Shown here piece after piece: positions 34,610 through 43,148 of a stretch of DNA of 64,000 nt. The notes under the pieces were generated by a model. That model searched no databases. It was not told where the DNA came from and worked only from the letters and a program-made list of their open reading frames with translations. The translations under genes and the position numbers were made by a program. How positions within the stretch are numbered: the stretch's first letter is position 1; every line of letters begins with the position of its first letter. Where the stretch lies: positions 186,001 through 250,000 of the forward strand of contig FNAW01000004.1 of NCBI GenBank assembly GCA_900102115.1, given 5' to 3'. The DNA comes from Blastococcus fimeti. Lineage in GTDB: Bacteria > Actinomycetota > Actinomycetes > Mycobacteriales > Geodermatophilaceae.

Positions 34610-36031
34610 TCAGCCCGCCGGCGGGGGGACGGCGCGCTCCCCCACCCGGAGCGCCACCCAGGGCCGGTCCGGCCGGCGCTCCAGCCGCACCGACCGCCCG
34701 CGGGCGAGGACGGCGCCGGCAACCCCGGCGGCCAGCACCACGATCCCGCCGCCGAGGAGCAGCCCCCAGCGCGGGCCGAGGTGCTCGCCGATGACGCCGA
34801 TGAGCGGCGCGCCGATCGGCGTCCCGCCCATGAAGCACATGAAGTACAGCGCCATGACCCGGCCACGCATCTGCGGGTCGACGCCGAGCTGCACGAAGCT
34901 GTTGTTGGCCACGCTGAACACCAGCGCCGCCGCACCCGTGGGCACGAGCAGCAGGCCGAAGGCGATCTCGCCGGGCATCAGGCCGGTGATCACGGTGAGC
35001 ACGCCGAACACCAGCGCCGAGCCGATCAGGAAGCGCACCCGTGGCCGGCGGCTGCGGCGGGTCGAGAGCAGGGCGCCGCTGAGCGAGCCGACGGCGAACA
35101 CCGTGGCGAGCAGGCCGAACGCCTCGGCGCCCAGGCCGAACTCCGCGCGGGCCATGAGCGCGATGGTGATCTGGTAGTTGAAGCCGAAGGTGCCGACGAC
35201 GAAGGCCAGCGCCATCGCCAGCACGAGGTCGTGGTGCGCCCAGGCGTAGGCTGCCCCGGCCCGCAGCTGCCCCTTGCCGCGCGCCACCCGGGCGGTGGGC
35301 CGCAGCTCGTCGGCGCGCATCGAGCCCAGCGCGAGGATCGTGAAGCCGAAGCTGGCCGCGTTGACGAAGAACGCAGGCGCCGTGTTCCCCGACGCCAGAC
35401 CGATGAGCAGGCCGGCCACCGACGGGCCCACCAGGCGGGCGCCGTTGAAGATCGTCGAGTTGAGGCTGACCGCGTTGGTCAGCAGCTCGGGCCCCACCAT
35501 CTCCGAGACGAAGGCCTGCCGGACCGGGGCGTCGATCGCCGCGGCCGCGCCCAGGCCGCTGGCCAGCACGAACACGTGCCACAGGGCGACGGCGTCGGTG
35601 ACCACCAGGACGGCGAGAACGAGCGCGAGCAGGCCCATGACGGCCTGCGAGATCTGCAGCAGCCGGCGCTTGGGGTAGCGGTCGGCGAGCAGCCCGCCGT
35701 ACGGGCTCAGCAGCACCGTGGGGGCGAACTGCAGGGCCGTGATCAGCCCGAGGGCCACGCCGCTGTCGTCGGTGAGCTGCAGGACCAGCCAGTCCTGGCC
35801 GATCCGCTGCATCCAGGTGCCGGTCTGGCTGACCAGGTTGGCCGAGGCGTAGCGCCGGTAGTTGTGCACCCGCAGCGCCCGGAACATGCCGCCGCCGGCG
35901 TGGTCCGCGGTGCTCTGCTCCCCGGTGCTCTGCTCCCCGGTGCTCTGCTCCCCGGTGCTCTGCTCTCCGGTGCTCTGCTCTCCGGTGCTCTGCTCTCCGG
36001 TGCTCTGCCCGGTGCTGCTGGCCGCGGTCAT
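34610..36031 (-). CDS. MFS transporter with N-terminal GEQST repeat
   Basis: A 12-helix exporter of 473 residues of the DHA3/MefA-EntS group (MFRALRVHNYRRYASANL, LLADRYPKRRLLQISQ, QMRGRVMALYFMCFMGGTPIG). Before the first helix lies a hydrophilic tail with six exact copies of GEQST encoded by a 15-base tandem repeat, a feature unusual for MFS proteins. ATG 36031 overlaps the MarR gene's stop (ATGA), so regulator and transporter are co-translated and the transporter is probably derepressed by a drug-like ligand of MarR. The number of repeats is likely to vary among strains. Confidence 0.88.
   Translation of the reverse strand: MTAASSTGQSTGEQSTGEQSTGEQSTGEQSTGEQSTGEQSTADHAGGGMFRALRVHNYRRYASANLVSQTGTWMQRIGQDWLVLQLTDDSGVALGLITALQFAPTVLLSPYGGLLADRYPKRRLLQISQAVMGLLALVLAVLVVTDAVALWHVFVLASGLGAAAAIDAPVRQAFVSEMVGPELLTNAVSLNSTIFNGARLVGPSVAGLLIGLASGNTAPAFFVNAASFGFTILALGSMRADELRPTARVARGKGQLRAGAAYAWAHHDLVLAMALAFVVGTFGFNYQITIALMARAEFGLGAEAFGLLATVFAVGSLSGALLSTRRSRRPRVRFLIGSALVFGVLTVITGLMPGEIAFGLLLVPTGAAALVFSVANNSFVQLGVDPQMRGRVMALYFMCFMGGTPIGAPLIGVIGEHLGPRWGLLLGGGIVVLAAGVAGAVLARGRSVRLERRPDRPWVALRVGERAVPPPAG
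35909..36008. repeat. 15-bp tandem repeat within the MFS gene
   Basis: Six full copies of the 15-base unit GGTGCTCTGCTCYCC run from 35909 to 35998 (three ending CCCC, then three ending CTCC), followed by a partial copy. On the minus strand each unit encodes Gly-Glu-Gln-Ser-Thr. The number of copies is divisible into codons, so slippage keeps the frame. Two sub-types in blocks suggest recent duplication. Confidence 0.95.
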
Positions 36032-36462
36032 GCGCCGGCCAGCTCGTCCATGATGGCCGCCGCCTCGCGCAGCACCGCCCGCTTCTCGGGGCTGAGCTCG
36101 TGCAGCCGCCCCGACAGCCACGCGTCCCGCGCCCGCCCCTCGGCCGCCAGCAGCTCGAGGGCCGCCCCGGTCAGGCCGAGGACGACCTGCCGGCCGTCCG
36201 TGGGATGGGGGGTCCGGCTGACCAGCCCCATGCCCTCGAGCGCCCCGACGACCCGGGTCATCGACGGCGGCTGGACGCGCTCGTGCGCGGCCAGCTCCCC
36301 CGCGCTCATCGGCCCGTGCCGCTTGAGCGTGGACAGCGCGGAGAGGTGCGTGAGCGTCACCGAGGTGTCCACCCGCTGGCTCCGCAGCCGGCGCGCGAGC
36401 CGCATCACCCCCAGCCGCAGGTCGTGCGCGAGCGCCGCGGTGTCGAGCGTGGTCCGGGTCAC
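36028..36462 (-). CDS. MarR-family transcriptional regulator
   Basis: A winged-helix regulator of 144 residues: dimer helix LAHDLRLGVMRLARRL, HTH with LTHLSALSTLKRHGPMSAGEL and PSMTRVVGALEGMGL, wing TPHPTDGRQVVLGLT, and a C-terminal dimer helix. Start GTG 36462 is chosen; it sits next to an AT-rich inverted repeat and has no Shine-Dalgarno, which would suit leaderless translation. An upstream extension to 36501 would read through the operator. It precedes and overlaps the MFS gene. Position and orientation match Rv0880. Confidence 0.87.
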   Translation of the reverse strand: MTRTTLDTAALAHDLRLGVMRLARRLRSQRVDTSVTLTHLSALSTLKRHGPMSAGELAAHERVQPPSMTRVVGALEGMGLVSRTPHPTDGRQVVLGLTGAALELLAAEGRARDAWLSGRLHELSPEKRAVLREAAAIMDELAGA

Positions 36463-36465
36463 ATA

Positions 36466-36484
36466 GTTAGCGTACCTCACTAAC
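36466..36484 (-). promoter_or_regulatory. MarR operator/promoter: GTTAG-N9-CTAAC inverted repeat
   Basis: GTTAG (36466-36470) and CTAAC (36480-36484) form an inverted repeat with weaker symmetry inside, immediately upstream of the marR GTG. It is an AT-rich island in GC-rich sequence. On the minus strand TACGCT could serve as a -10 hexamer placed 5-7 bases before the GTG, as in leaderless genes. Autoregulation by MarR is inferred. Confidence 0.55.
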
Positions 36485-36506
36485 CATCGGTGGTCCGGCA
36501 CGCACA

Positions 36507-36538
36507 GGGCCCGCCACCGGCGAACCGGTGACGGGCCC
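36507..36538 (-). terminator. strong hairpin terminator after the NCS2 permease
   Basis: GGGCCCG, one mismatch, CACCGG, a CGAA tetraloop, CCGGTG, one mismatch, CGGGCCC: a 13-bp stem with a single internal mismatch, 15 bases beyond the permease stop. There is no T-run. Confidence 0.75.
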
Positions 36539-36553
36539 CTGGGCCGACGGAGG

Positions 36554-38065
36554 TCAGACGATCTGCTGGATCGGCTCGAGCGCGAAGTAGACGACGAACA
36601 GCGCCGTGATCACCCACATCAGCGGGTGCACGTCGCGGCCACGCCCGACGGCCACCCGCAGCAGCACGTAGGTGACGACACCGGCACCGATGCCGTTGGT
36701 GATCGAGTAGGTGAACGGCATCAGCGCGATCGTCAGGAACGCGGGGATGACCAGCGACATGTCGTCCCAGACCAGGTGCCGGATCTGGGTGATCATCAGC
36801 GCACCGACGATGACCAGCGCCGGTGCGGCCGCCTCGGACGGGACCATCTCGACCAGCGGCGTGAACAGCATGGCCACCAGGAAGAGCACCCCGGTGACGA
36901 TGCTGGCCAGGCCCGTGCGGGCGCCGTCGGCGACACCGGCCGTGCTCTCGATGTAGGTCGTGTTCGACGAGACGCTGCCCGCGCCACCGGCGGCGGCAGC
37001 GATCGAGTCGACCAGCAGCACCGGCTGCGACTTGGGCAGGTTGCCCTTCTCGTCGAGCATGTCGCCCTCGGCGCCGACGGCGGTCACGGTGCCGACGGTG
37101 TCGAAGAAGTCCGCGATCATGATCGAGAAGACGATGAGCAGCGCGGCGATGATGCCGATCCGCTCGAAGCCGCCGAACAGCGAGAAGTTGCCGAGCAGCG
37201 AGAGGTCGGGGCTGCTGACGACGTCGTCGGGCAGCTCGGGCACCTGCAGCTGCCAGCCGCGGGCGTTGACCGAGCCGTCGTCCAGGAACGTGGGACCGAC
37301 GTCGGCGATCGCCTCGACGACGATCGCGAGCACCGTCGTCGCCACGATCCCGATGAGCAGCGCGCCCTTGACCTTGCGGACGACGAGCACGGCGGACAGC
37401 AGCAGGCCGATGACGAACACGAGCATCGGCCAGCCGGCGAGCGAGCCACCGATGCCGAAGCTGATCGGGGTGCCCTGGCCGCCCTCGATGATGCCGGCGT
37501 CGGCCAGGCCGATGATCGTGAGGAAGAAGCCGATGCCGACGGCGATCGCGACCTTCAGCTGGGGAGGGATCGCCTCGAAGACCGCGCGCCGGAAACCGGT
37601 GAGGACCAGCACCGTGATGAGCAGGCCCTCGAGCACGACCAGGCCCATGATCTCGGGCCAGGACAGCTGGGTGGTGGCGTAGACGGCGACGATCGCGTTG
37701 ATGCCCAGGCCGGTCGCCAGCGCGAAGGGGTACCTGCCGACGATGCCCATGAGGATGGTCATGGCGCCCGCGATCAGCGCGGTGACCGCGGCGACCGACG
37801 CGAAGGGCAGCTCGTTCCCCGAGACGTCGATCCCCGAGAGGATGATCGGGTTGAGCACCACGATGTAGGCCATCGTGAAGAACGTGGTGAAGCCACCGCG
37901 GACCTCGCGGGCGACGGTGGAGCGCCGCGCGGTGATCTCGAAGTACCGGTCCAGGCCGTTCTTCGGCTTCGCCCGCGGTCCGTCGCTGCGCCGCGGTCCG
38001 GCGGTGTCGTCGGCGACGACGTCGGCGGGTGTGTCACCCGCGGTCGAGCGGGGCTGGTCGGCCAT
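36554..38065 (-). CDS. NCS2-family nucleobase permease (AzgA/hypoxanthine-guanine type)
   Basis: A secondary transporter of 503 residues with about 12-14 helices. It carries the AzgA-group signature: an N-terminal LDRYFEITARRSTVAREVRGG before helix 1, FATGLGINA-like ALATGLGINAIVAVY, the substrate loop IMIADFFDTVGTVTAVG and VSSNTTYIESTAGVADGARTG. It probably takes up hypoxanthine, guanine or adenine with protons. GGGAG lies 8 bases before ATG 38065; a longer frame from 38119 adds an unlikely extension. It is divergent from the DUF2530 gene and closed by a strong hairpin. Confidence 0.92.
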   Translation of the reverse strand: MADQPRSTAGDTPADVVADDTAGPRRSDGPRAKPKNGLDRYFEITARRSTVAREVRGGFTTFFTMAYIVVLNPIILSGIDVSGNELPFASVAAVTALIAGAMTILMGIVGRYPFALATGLGINAIVAVYATTQLSWPEIMGLVVLEGLLITVLVLTGFRRAVFEAIPPQLKVAIAVGIGFFLTIIGLADAGIIEGGQGTPISFGIGGSLAGWPMLVFVIGLLLSAVLVVRKVKGALLIGIVATTVLAIVVEAIADVGPTFLDDGSVNARGWQLQVPELPDDVVSSPDLSLLGNFSLFGGFERIGIIAALLIVFSIMIADFFDTVGTVTAVGAEGDMLDEKGNLPKSQPVLLVDSIAAAAGGAGSVSSNTTYIESTAGVADGARTGLASIVTGVLFLVAMLFTPLVEMVPSEAAAPALVIVGALMITQIRHLVWDDMSLVIPAFLTIALMPFTYSITNGIGAGVVTYVLLRVAVGRGRDVHPLMWVITALFVVYFALEPIQQIV

Positions 38066-38189
38066 GGTCGTACTCCCGGAGTCGTGCGGCGGCGGTCGAG
38101 CGGCGACAGAGTGCCACATGATCGTTCCCGCGGAGGACGGGCCGCGGGTGGGCGTCGTCCGGCGCGGCGCGCCGTCCTAGAGTCGGGGC

Positions 38190-38411
38190 GTGCCGACGCC
38201 GACCAAGCAGGCCCCTCCCCCGCTCCAGGTGGACACCGCGCGGGTGGTCGTCGCCGGCATCGCGCTGTGGGCCGTCGCCCTCGTCGTCGTCCTGGTGCTG
38301 GGCGACCGGGTGGACCGGATGTGGACCTGGACCTGCGTCGCCGCCATCGGTCTCGGCGTCCTGGGCCTCGGGGTCATGCGGCTGCAGGGGGAGCTCGGCC
38401 GGAGGGGCTAG
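38190..38411 (+). CDS. DUF2530 small membrane protein
   Basis: A protein of 73 residues with two membrane helices (about 18-37 and 46-64), the pattern DTARVVVAGIALWAVALVVV before a short loop, then MWTWTCVAAIGLGVLGLGV. This is the DUF2530 family of actinobacterial integral membrane proteins, function unknown. GTG 38190. It ends convergently with DUF3027, and both stop codons share the CTAG at 38408-38411. In mycobacteria the corresponding gene (Rv0879c) keeps the same neighbours. Confidence 0.82.
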   Translation: MPTPTKQAPPPLQVDTARVVVAGIALWAVALVVVLVLGDRVDRMWTWTCVAAIGLGVLGLGVMRLQGELGRRG

Positions 38412-39241
38412 TCGGTCAGCAGGTCGTACGTGCCGGTGTCGTAGCGCGCCGTGTGCACGACCTCGCTGCGGTCGGCGGCCACCAGCGTGGCCTGGCTGTG
38501 CGCACCGCAGCCGTAGTCGGCGGTGACGACCCGCCCGTCGGCCGGGGCGTAGGCGTTGCCACAGGCGCCGAGCCGCTGCCGCAGCGATCCGGCCAGCGGC
38601 AGCCAGAACCCACAGGAGGCGCACGGGCCGGGGGCCGAGCGGGCCATCGCCGACGCCGGCCCGAAGTCGCCGTCGCCCCAGCGGGTGACCGCGTCGGCGC
38701 GCCCCTCGGCCGACATCACGCGCTCGCGGCCCAGGCCCAGCTCGAAGGCGACGATCCGGCCCTCGGGGTCCTCGGCGCTGTCGTCGTCGGCGGTGTAGGC
38801 CGGCACCAGCCGCGGGTCGTCCTCGGTCGAGGGCAGCACGTCGCCGACGGAGAGGTCCCCGGGGCGCAGCCGCTCGTGCCACGGCACCCACGCCGGCGCC
38901 AGCAGCGCCTGCTCACCGGGGAGCAGCACGACCTCGTCCACCGTCACCGAGTCGTCGCCGGGAACGGTCGCCACCGTCACCGCCCAGTGCCAGCCGACGT
39001 AGCCGGGCTGGCGGCTGGCGAAGGTGTGCGTCGCGGTGGCACCGAGCGCCTCGGGCCCGACCTCGTCGGTCTCCGGGAGGGCGATCTCCGACTCGATCCC
39101 GAGGTGCTCACCGACCAGATCGGCGTCCCCGGCCGTCTCCGCCGCGGCGGCACGGGCCTGCTCGACCGCAGCCGCCTCCGTGAGGGAGGCGGGGAGCGAG
39201 GACGCGGGCCGGGAGCTGAAGGGATCGGACACGCAGGCCAT
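38408..39241 (-). CDS. DUF3027 family protein
   Basis: A protein of 277 residues of the actinobacterial DUF3027 family. N-terminal helices (AAAVEQARAAAAETAG, GEHLGIE) lead into a central beta region with the family phrase GYVGWHWAVTVATVPG and then LLPGEQALLAPAWVPWHERLRPGDL. The C-terminal part has CASCGFWLPLAGSLRQRLGACG and DYGCGAHSQA, a set of four cysteines that probably binds zinc. Function is unknown. ATG 39241 is preferred; ATG 39244 and GTG 39232 are close alternatives. Divergent from the MFS gene. Equivalent to Rv0877. Confidence 0.85.
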   Translation of the reverse strand: MACVSDPFSSRPASSLPASLTEAAAVEQARAAAAETAGDADLVGEHLGIESEIALPETDEVGPEALGATATHTFASRQPGYVGWHWAVTVATVPGDDSVTVDEVVLLPGEQALLAPAWVPWHERLRPGDLSVGDVLPSTEDDPRLVPAYTADDDSAEDPEGRIVAFELGLGRERVMSAEGRADAVTRWGDGDFGPASAMARSAPGPCASCGFWLPLAGSLRQRLGACGNAYAPADGRVVTADYGCGAHSQATLVAADRSEVVHTARYDTGTYDLLTD

Positions 39242-39320
39242 CATCCCTGAGGACGCCCCTCCGTGGGTCGCGGACCCTCCGCGAGGCGGCCCGACCGCAC
39301 CGCCGGCCAGGTGCGGCACC

Positions 39321-40775
39321 ATGGAGTGCGTGCCTGCTGCCCGTCCTCCGGTGCCTCCGCCACCGGACCGCGCGGACACCACACCCCTGCACCGCCCGCC
39401 GACGACGCCGCTGCCGGCCGCGGGTTCCGGCGCGACGCGGGTCACCGTCACGCGCGTCGCGATCTCGCGCAGCCGGGAGCTCTCGCGGGCCGCGGCCCGC
39501 CGGGTGCAGGCGGCCAGCCGGGCCGACGGCGCCGACGCCAGCGGGCTGAGCCGGCTGCTGTGGGTCAACGCGCTGCACATGGCCGGGGACGCGCTGATCG
39601 CCGTCTCGCTCGCGGGGACGCTGTTCTTCGCGGCCACGACCGACGCGCAGCGCGGCAACGTGGCGCTCTACCTGTTGGTCACGATGGCGCCGTTCGCACT
39701 GCTGGCGCCCGTCATCGGCCCGCTGCTGGACCGGTTGCAGCGCGGCCGCCGGTGGGCGCTGGCGGCCAGCTCGTTCGGCCGGGCGGTGCTCGCCCTGGTC
39801 ATGGCCGCGCACTTCGACGACCTGCTGCTCTACCCGGCTGCGCTCGGCGTGCTGGTGCTCTCCAAGGCGCACAACGTGCTGCGGGCCGCCGTCGTCCCCC
39901 GTGTCCTGCCGCCGGCGCTGACGCTGACCTCGGCCAACGCCCGGCTGTCGGTGTTCGGGCTGGCCACCTCCGGCGTGGCCGGCGCGATCGGGGCAGGGGT
40001 CGCCTGGGCGTTCGGCTTCGAGCCGGAGCTGTGGGTGACCGCCGCGGTCTTCGTCGTCTCGGGCGTGCTCGCCGCCCGCCTGCCCCGGCACGTGGACGTC
40101 CCGGTCGGGGAGCTCCCGGCGGACGTGCTGAGCACCGCGGAGATCCCGGTCGCCGGCCGGCGCCGCCGGCGGGTCAACCCGCACGTCGTCCTGGCCCTGC
40201 GCGCCACGGCAGCGCTGCGCGGGCTGACCGGCTTCCTGACGATCTTCCTGGCCTTCCTCGTGCAGGCCGAGTTCGCCGACGGCTGGACCGCGACGCTGGC
40301 CCTGGGCGGGGTGGCGCTGGCCGCCGGCGTCGGCAGCTTCGCCGGCACCGCCGCCGGGACGCGGCTCACGGCGGCGCCGGACCGCGTGGTGCTCATCGCC
40401 GCCGCCGCCGCGACGGGCGTCACCGTGCTGGCGGCGATCTTCTACGGCTTCGGCATGGCGGTGGTCGTGGCCGGCGTCGCGGCGGTCACCAACGCCATCG
40501 GCAAGGTGTCGCTGGACGCGATCATCCAGCGCGAGGTGCCAGAGAACCTGCGCGCCTCGGCGTTCGCCCGGTCCGAGACGATGCTCCAGCTCGCCTGGGT
40601 CGCCGGCGGCGGGCTGGCCATCGCCCTCCCGACGACGGGCTGGATCGGCTTCACCGTCGCCGCGGCGATCCTGGTGCTGGCGGTCGGCCTCGTCGTCTGG
40701 TCCATCGTCGGCGGCCGCTCCCCGTCCCCGGCGCCCGACGCCCCGACCACCCCGATGGGAACCCCGTGGACCTGA
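39321..40775 (+). CDS. MFS-like integral membrane protein (Rv0876c family)
   Basis: A protein of 484 residues with a long N-terminal cytoplasmic tail (about 1-80; Pro-rich, then RVAISRSRELSRAAARRV) and about 12 membrane helices. It begins LLWVNALHMAGDALIAVSLAG and has LLDRLQRGRRWALAAS at the loop 2-3 position of MFS proteins and NAIGKVSLDAIIQREVPENL after the eighth helix. The family is conserved across actinobacteria without a known substrate. ATG 39321 or GTG 39330 could start it. The downstream lipoprotein gene overlaps its last 10 bases. Confidence 0.85.
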   Translation: MECVPAARPPVPPPPDRADTTPLHRPPTTPLPAAGSGATRVTVTRVAISRSRELSRAAARRVQAASRADGADASGLSRLLWVNALHMAGDALIAVSLAGTLFFAATTDAQRGNVALYLLVTMAPFALLAPVIGPLLDRLQRGRRWALAASSFGRAVLALVMAAHFDDLLLYPAALGVLVLSKAHNVLRAAVVPRVLPPALTLTSANARLSVFGLATSGVAGAIGAGVAWAFGFEPELWVTAAVFVVSGVLAARLPRHVDVPVGELPADVLSTAEIPVAGRRRRRVNPHVVLALRATAALRGLTGFLTIFLAFLVQAEFADGWTATLALGGVALAAGVGSFAGTAAGTRLTAAPDRVVLIAAAAATGVTVLAAIFYGFGMAVVVAGVAAVTNAIGKVSLDAIIQREVPENLRASAFARSETMLQLAWVAGGGLAIALPTTGWIGFTVAAAILVLAVGLVVWSIVGGRSPSPAPDAPTTPMGTPWT

Positions 40776-41260
40776 GACGGACGACCGCCGTCGTGCTGCC
40801 CGCGATCGCGCTGCTGCTGACCGGCTGCGCGAGCGGGGGCGACGGCCCCGGTCAGGTGCGCGTGGAGGTCGGCGCGCAGGACGTCACCGCCTCGGCGGTG
40901 CAGGGCTGCGAGGACGGCGAGGAGGTGCGGTACGACACCACCCCGCCGGTCGTGGAGGTCTCCCCCGACGCCGACATCACCCTCACCGTGCCCGCCTCGG
41001 TCGCCGAGCGCGGCTGGGGCGTGCAGGTCTTCGACGAGCGGCTCGAGCAGAAGCTCGGCACAGTCGAGGTGCCGGCGGGCGAGGACCGCTTCACCGGCAT
41101 CAACAGCAGCGACGTCGTCCCCACGGCCTTCTACCTGCTGGTCGTGGAGGACAAGGGCGGCGACTGCGGGGTGTGGTCGCGGGCGTGGCCGATCGGCGTC
41201 ATCCGGGCCGGTGGCGACCTCGGCGGCACCCCGACGTCCGAGGCGCCGCCGGAGGGCTAG
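40766..41260 (+). CDS. putative lipoprotein, DUF2771-like (Rv0875c family)
   Basis: A protein of 164 residues with a signal peptide [18 protein letters not shown] and lipobox LTGC, so it should be lipid-anchored on the outer face of the membrane. The mature domain has strands such as [18 protein letters not shown] and [12 protein letters not shown], and ends in an acidic Pro-rich tail. The DUF2771 assignment rests on these motifs and on its place after the Rv0876c-like gene. GTG 40766 overlaps the MFS stop by 10 bases. Its TAG shares CTAG 41257-41260 with the convergent cspB stop. Confidence 0.78.
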   Translation: MDLRRTTAVVLPAIALLLTGCASGGDGPGQVRVEVGAQDVTASAVQGCEDGEEVRYDTTPPVVEVSPDADITLTVPASVAERGWGVQVFDERLEQKLGTVEVPAGEDRFTGINSSDVVPTAFYLLVVEDKGGDCGVWSRAWPIGVIRAGGDLGGTPTSEAPPEG

Positions 41261-41652
41261 GCCTCCAGGTCGGTGGCGACGGCGCGCAGCAGCGAGCCGA
41301 TCTTGCGCGACTCGGCGCGGTCGGGGTGCCGGCCGTGCCGCAGGCCCTCGCCGACGTCGTCGAGCAGCCTGATCAGGTCCTCGATGATCGGCACCAGCTC
41401 ATCGGGCTTCTTCCGGCTCTTCGCGGCGACGGCGGCCGCGACCGAGGGCAGTGGGTCGAGGATGCGCACCTGCAGCGCCTGGTCGCCCCGCTTGCCGGCG
41501 ACGATGCCGAACTCCACCCGCTGACCGGGCTTGAGCTCCTCGGTGCCGGCGGGAAGGGCGTCCTTGTGCACGAAGACGTCCGGCCCGTCCTCGCGCGCGA
41601 GGAAGCCGAACCCCTTCTCCGTGTTGAACCACTTCACTTTGCCGGTGGGCAC
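41257..41652 (-). CDS. cspB: cold-shock domain protein with C-terminal helical extension (CspB-like)
   Basis: A protein of 131 residues with an N-terminal cold-shock OB-fold (about 1-66). The RNA-binding motifs are GFGFL in [12 protein letters not shown] and VFVHKDAL. A helical tail of about 65 residues follows ([20 protein letters not shown] onward), which is typical of the long actinobacterial CspB, not of the 67-residue CspA. It binds single-stranded RNA or DNA. GAGGGA lies 7 bases before GTG 41652. Matches Rv0871 in length and position. Confidence 0.9.
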   Translation of the reverse strand: MPTGKVKWFNTEKGFGFLAREDGPDVFVHKDALPAGTEELKPGQRVEFGIVAGKRGDQALQVRILDPLPSVAAAVAAKSRKKPDELVPIIEDLIRLLDDVGEGLRHGRHPDRAESRKIGSLLRAVATDLEA

Positions 41653-41693
41653 GTTCGATCCCTCAGTTCTCGCTGGAAGATGCTGTCCTCAGG

Positions 41694-42260
41694 CTAGGGC
41701 ACCACGGCGAGCCGCCGGAGGAGCTGCAGGAAGACCACCGCGAAGTCGTTGCCGGCGACCTCACGCACCACCAGCGGCCAGTCGACCTGCTCCCGCAGCG
41801 CCCGGGCGACGGGCAGCATCTTGGTGAAGTCGCAGTAGTGCTCGTCGAGGGCCATCAGCTTGGTGATCAGGATGTCGGTGGCCGCGAGCACGGGCATCTG
41901 CACCGACAGCACGGGCAGCACGTCGGCGCGGTCGATCAGGTCGGTCTCGACCGGACGGCCGCAGGTGCGCCACAGCACGTCGACGAAGACGTCGTCGCGC
42001 ACGACCTTGAGCAGCCAGTCCTCGGCCGGGTCGACGACCTGCAGGCCTGCGTCGGCGAGCGCTTTGGCCGCGCGCTCGGTCTCGGCGGCCGGGACGAGGA
42101 AGTCGGCGTCGTGATCGGGCTCGGGGGCGCCGCGCACGTAGGCGGCATAGCCGCCGCACAGGGCGAAGGGGACGCCGCCCTCCTTGAGCGCGACGGCGGT
42201 GCGCTTGAGGAGGTCGCGGACGTTCTCGCGGAGGTCGTCGACGGTCGGCTGGCTCGGCAC
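41694..42260 (-). CDS. nucleotidyltransferase-fold protein
   Basis: A protein of 188 residues with a minimal nucleotidyltransferase core: GVPFALCGGYAAYVRGAPE carries the Gly-Gly helix, DHDADFLV the paired metal-binding acids, and DVFVDVLW a third strand. ATDILITKLMALDEHYCDF resembles the C-terminal helices of AbiEii/MNT-like proteins. Such proteins may transfer AMP to proteins or nucleotides, including as toxins, but here there is no obvious antitoxin gene. GTG 42260. It lies 41 bases upstream of cspB on the same strand and is divergent from the EEP hydrolase. Confidence 0.72.
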   Translation of the reverse strand: MPSQPTVDDLRENVRDLLKRTAVALKEGGVPFALCGGYAAYVRGAPEPDHDADFLVPAAETERAAKALADAGLQVVDPAEDWLLKVVRDDVFVDVLWRTCGRPVETDLIDRADVLPVLSVQMPVLAATDILITKLMALDEHYCDFTKMLPVARALREQVDWPLVVREVAGNDFAVVFLQLLRRLAVVP

Positions 42261-42331
42261 GAGCTGCTGCTACCCGCTCCCGGCGGGATACGCACGGTGT
42301 ATCCGACCCCGCCCCGGGCACTGGAGGCCCC

Positions 42332-43099
42332 GTGCGCATCGCGACCTTCAACATCCTGCACGGGCGGTCCCTCGACGACGGGCAGGTCGACGTCGACCGG
42401 CTGGCCTCGGCGGTGAAGACGCTGGACGCCGACGTGCTGGGGCTCCAGGAGGTCGACCGCGACCAGCCCCGGTCGCTGGGCGCGGACCTCACCGCCGTCG
42501 CCGCCGAGGAGATGGGTGCGGTGGACCACCAGTTCGTGGCGGCGCTGTCGGGCACCCCGGGCGGGACCTGGATGGCCGCGACGGGCGACGAGCAGCCCGG
42601 CTCGGCGAGCTACGGGATCGCGCTGCTGTCCCGCTACCCGGTGATCTCGTGGCGGGTGGTGCGGCTGCCCCCGCTGCGGGCGAGCGTGCCGCTGTGGTCG
42701 CCGCAGTCCCGGCGGCCGTTCCTGGCGCGGGACGAGCCGCGGGTGGCCGTGGCCGCCGTCCTGGACGCGCCCCAGGGGCAGGTCACCGTCTGCAACACCC
42801 ACCTGTCGTTCATCCCGGGGTGGAACGCCTCGCAGCTGCGCCGGCTGGTGCGCTCGCTGGAGGGCACGCGGGAGCCGCTGGTGCTGATGGGCGACCTCAA
42901 CATGGAGCGCCGGCAGGCGGCACGGAACAGCCGCATGACCCCCATCGCGTCGGCACCCACGTTCCCCGTGGGGCGCCCGGCGCGGCAGCTGGACCACGTG
43001 CTGGTGCGCGGCCCGATCAGCGCCACCGGGCCGGCGGAGGCGGTGCAGCTGCCGCTGTCGGACCACCGGGCGCTGGTGGTGTCCACCGTGCGGGGCTGA
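42332..43099 (+). CDS. endonuclease/exonuclease/phosphatase family hydrolase
   Basis: A protein of 255 residues with the four-layer EEP fold. Visible catalytic motifs are RIATFNILHGRS (Asn), DVLGLQEVDRDQ (metal-binding Glu), NTHLSFIPG (His), LMGDLNMERRQ (Asp and Asn) and the final LPLSDHRALVV (Asp-His pair). It has no signal peptide, so it is cytoplasmic. Substrates in this superfamily include DNA, lipids and phosphoinositides, and none can be chosen here. GTG 42332. Confidence 0.85.
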   Translation: MRIATFNILHGRSLDDGQVDVDRLASAVKTLDADVLGLQEVDRDQPRSLGADLTAVAAEEMGAVDHQFVAALSGTPGGTWMAATGDEQPGSASYGIALLSRYPVISWRVVRLPPLRASVPLWSPQSRRPFLARDEPRVAVAAVLDAPQGQVTVCNTHLSFIPGWNASQLRRLVRSLEGTREPLVLMGDLNMERRQAARNSRMTPIASAPTFPVGRPARQLDHVLVRGPISATGPAEAVQLPLSDHRALVVSTVRG

Positions 43100-43148
43100 C
43101 CTGCACACACGGGTCGCGCAGCGCTGCGGCCCGGTAGATCATGTCGCC

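Noticed and set aside
35909..36008. CRISPR array
   Set aside because: The repeats are contiguous 15-bp units without spacers and lie in frame within a transporter gene.
41694..42260. Toxin of an AbiEii-type toxin-antitoxin pair
   Set aside because: Only a nucleotidyltransferase core is visible and no antitoxin-like gene adjoins it; neighbours are cspB and an EEP hydrolase.
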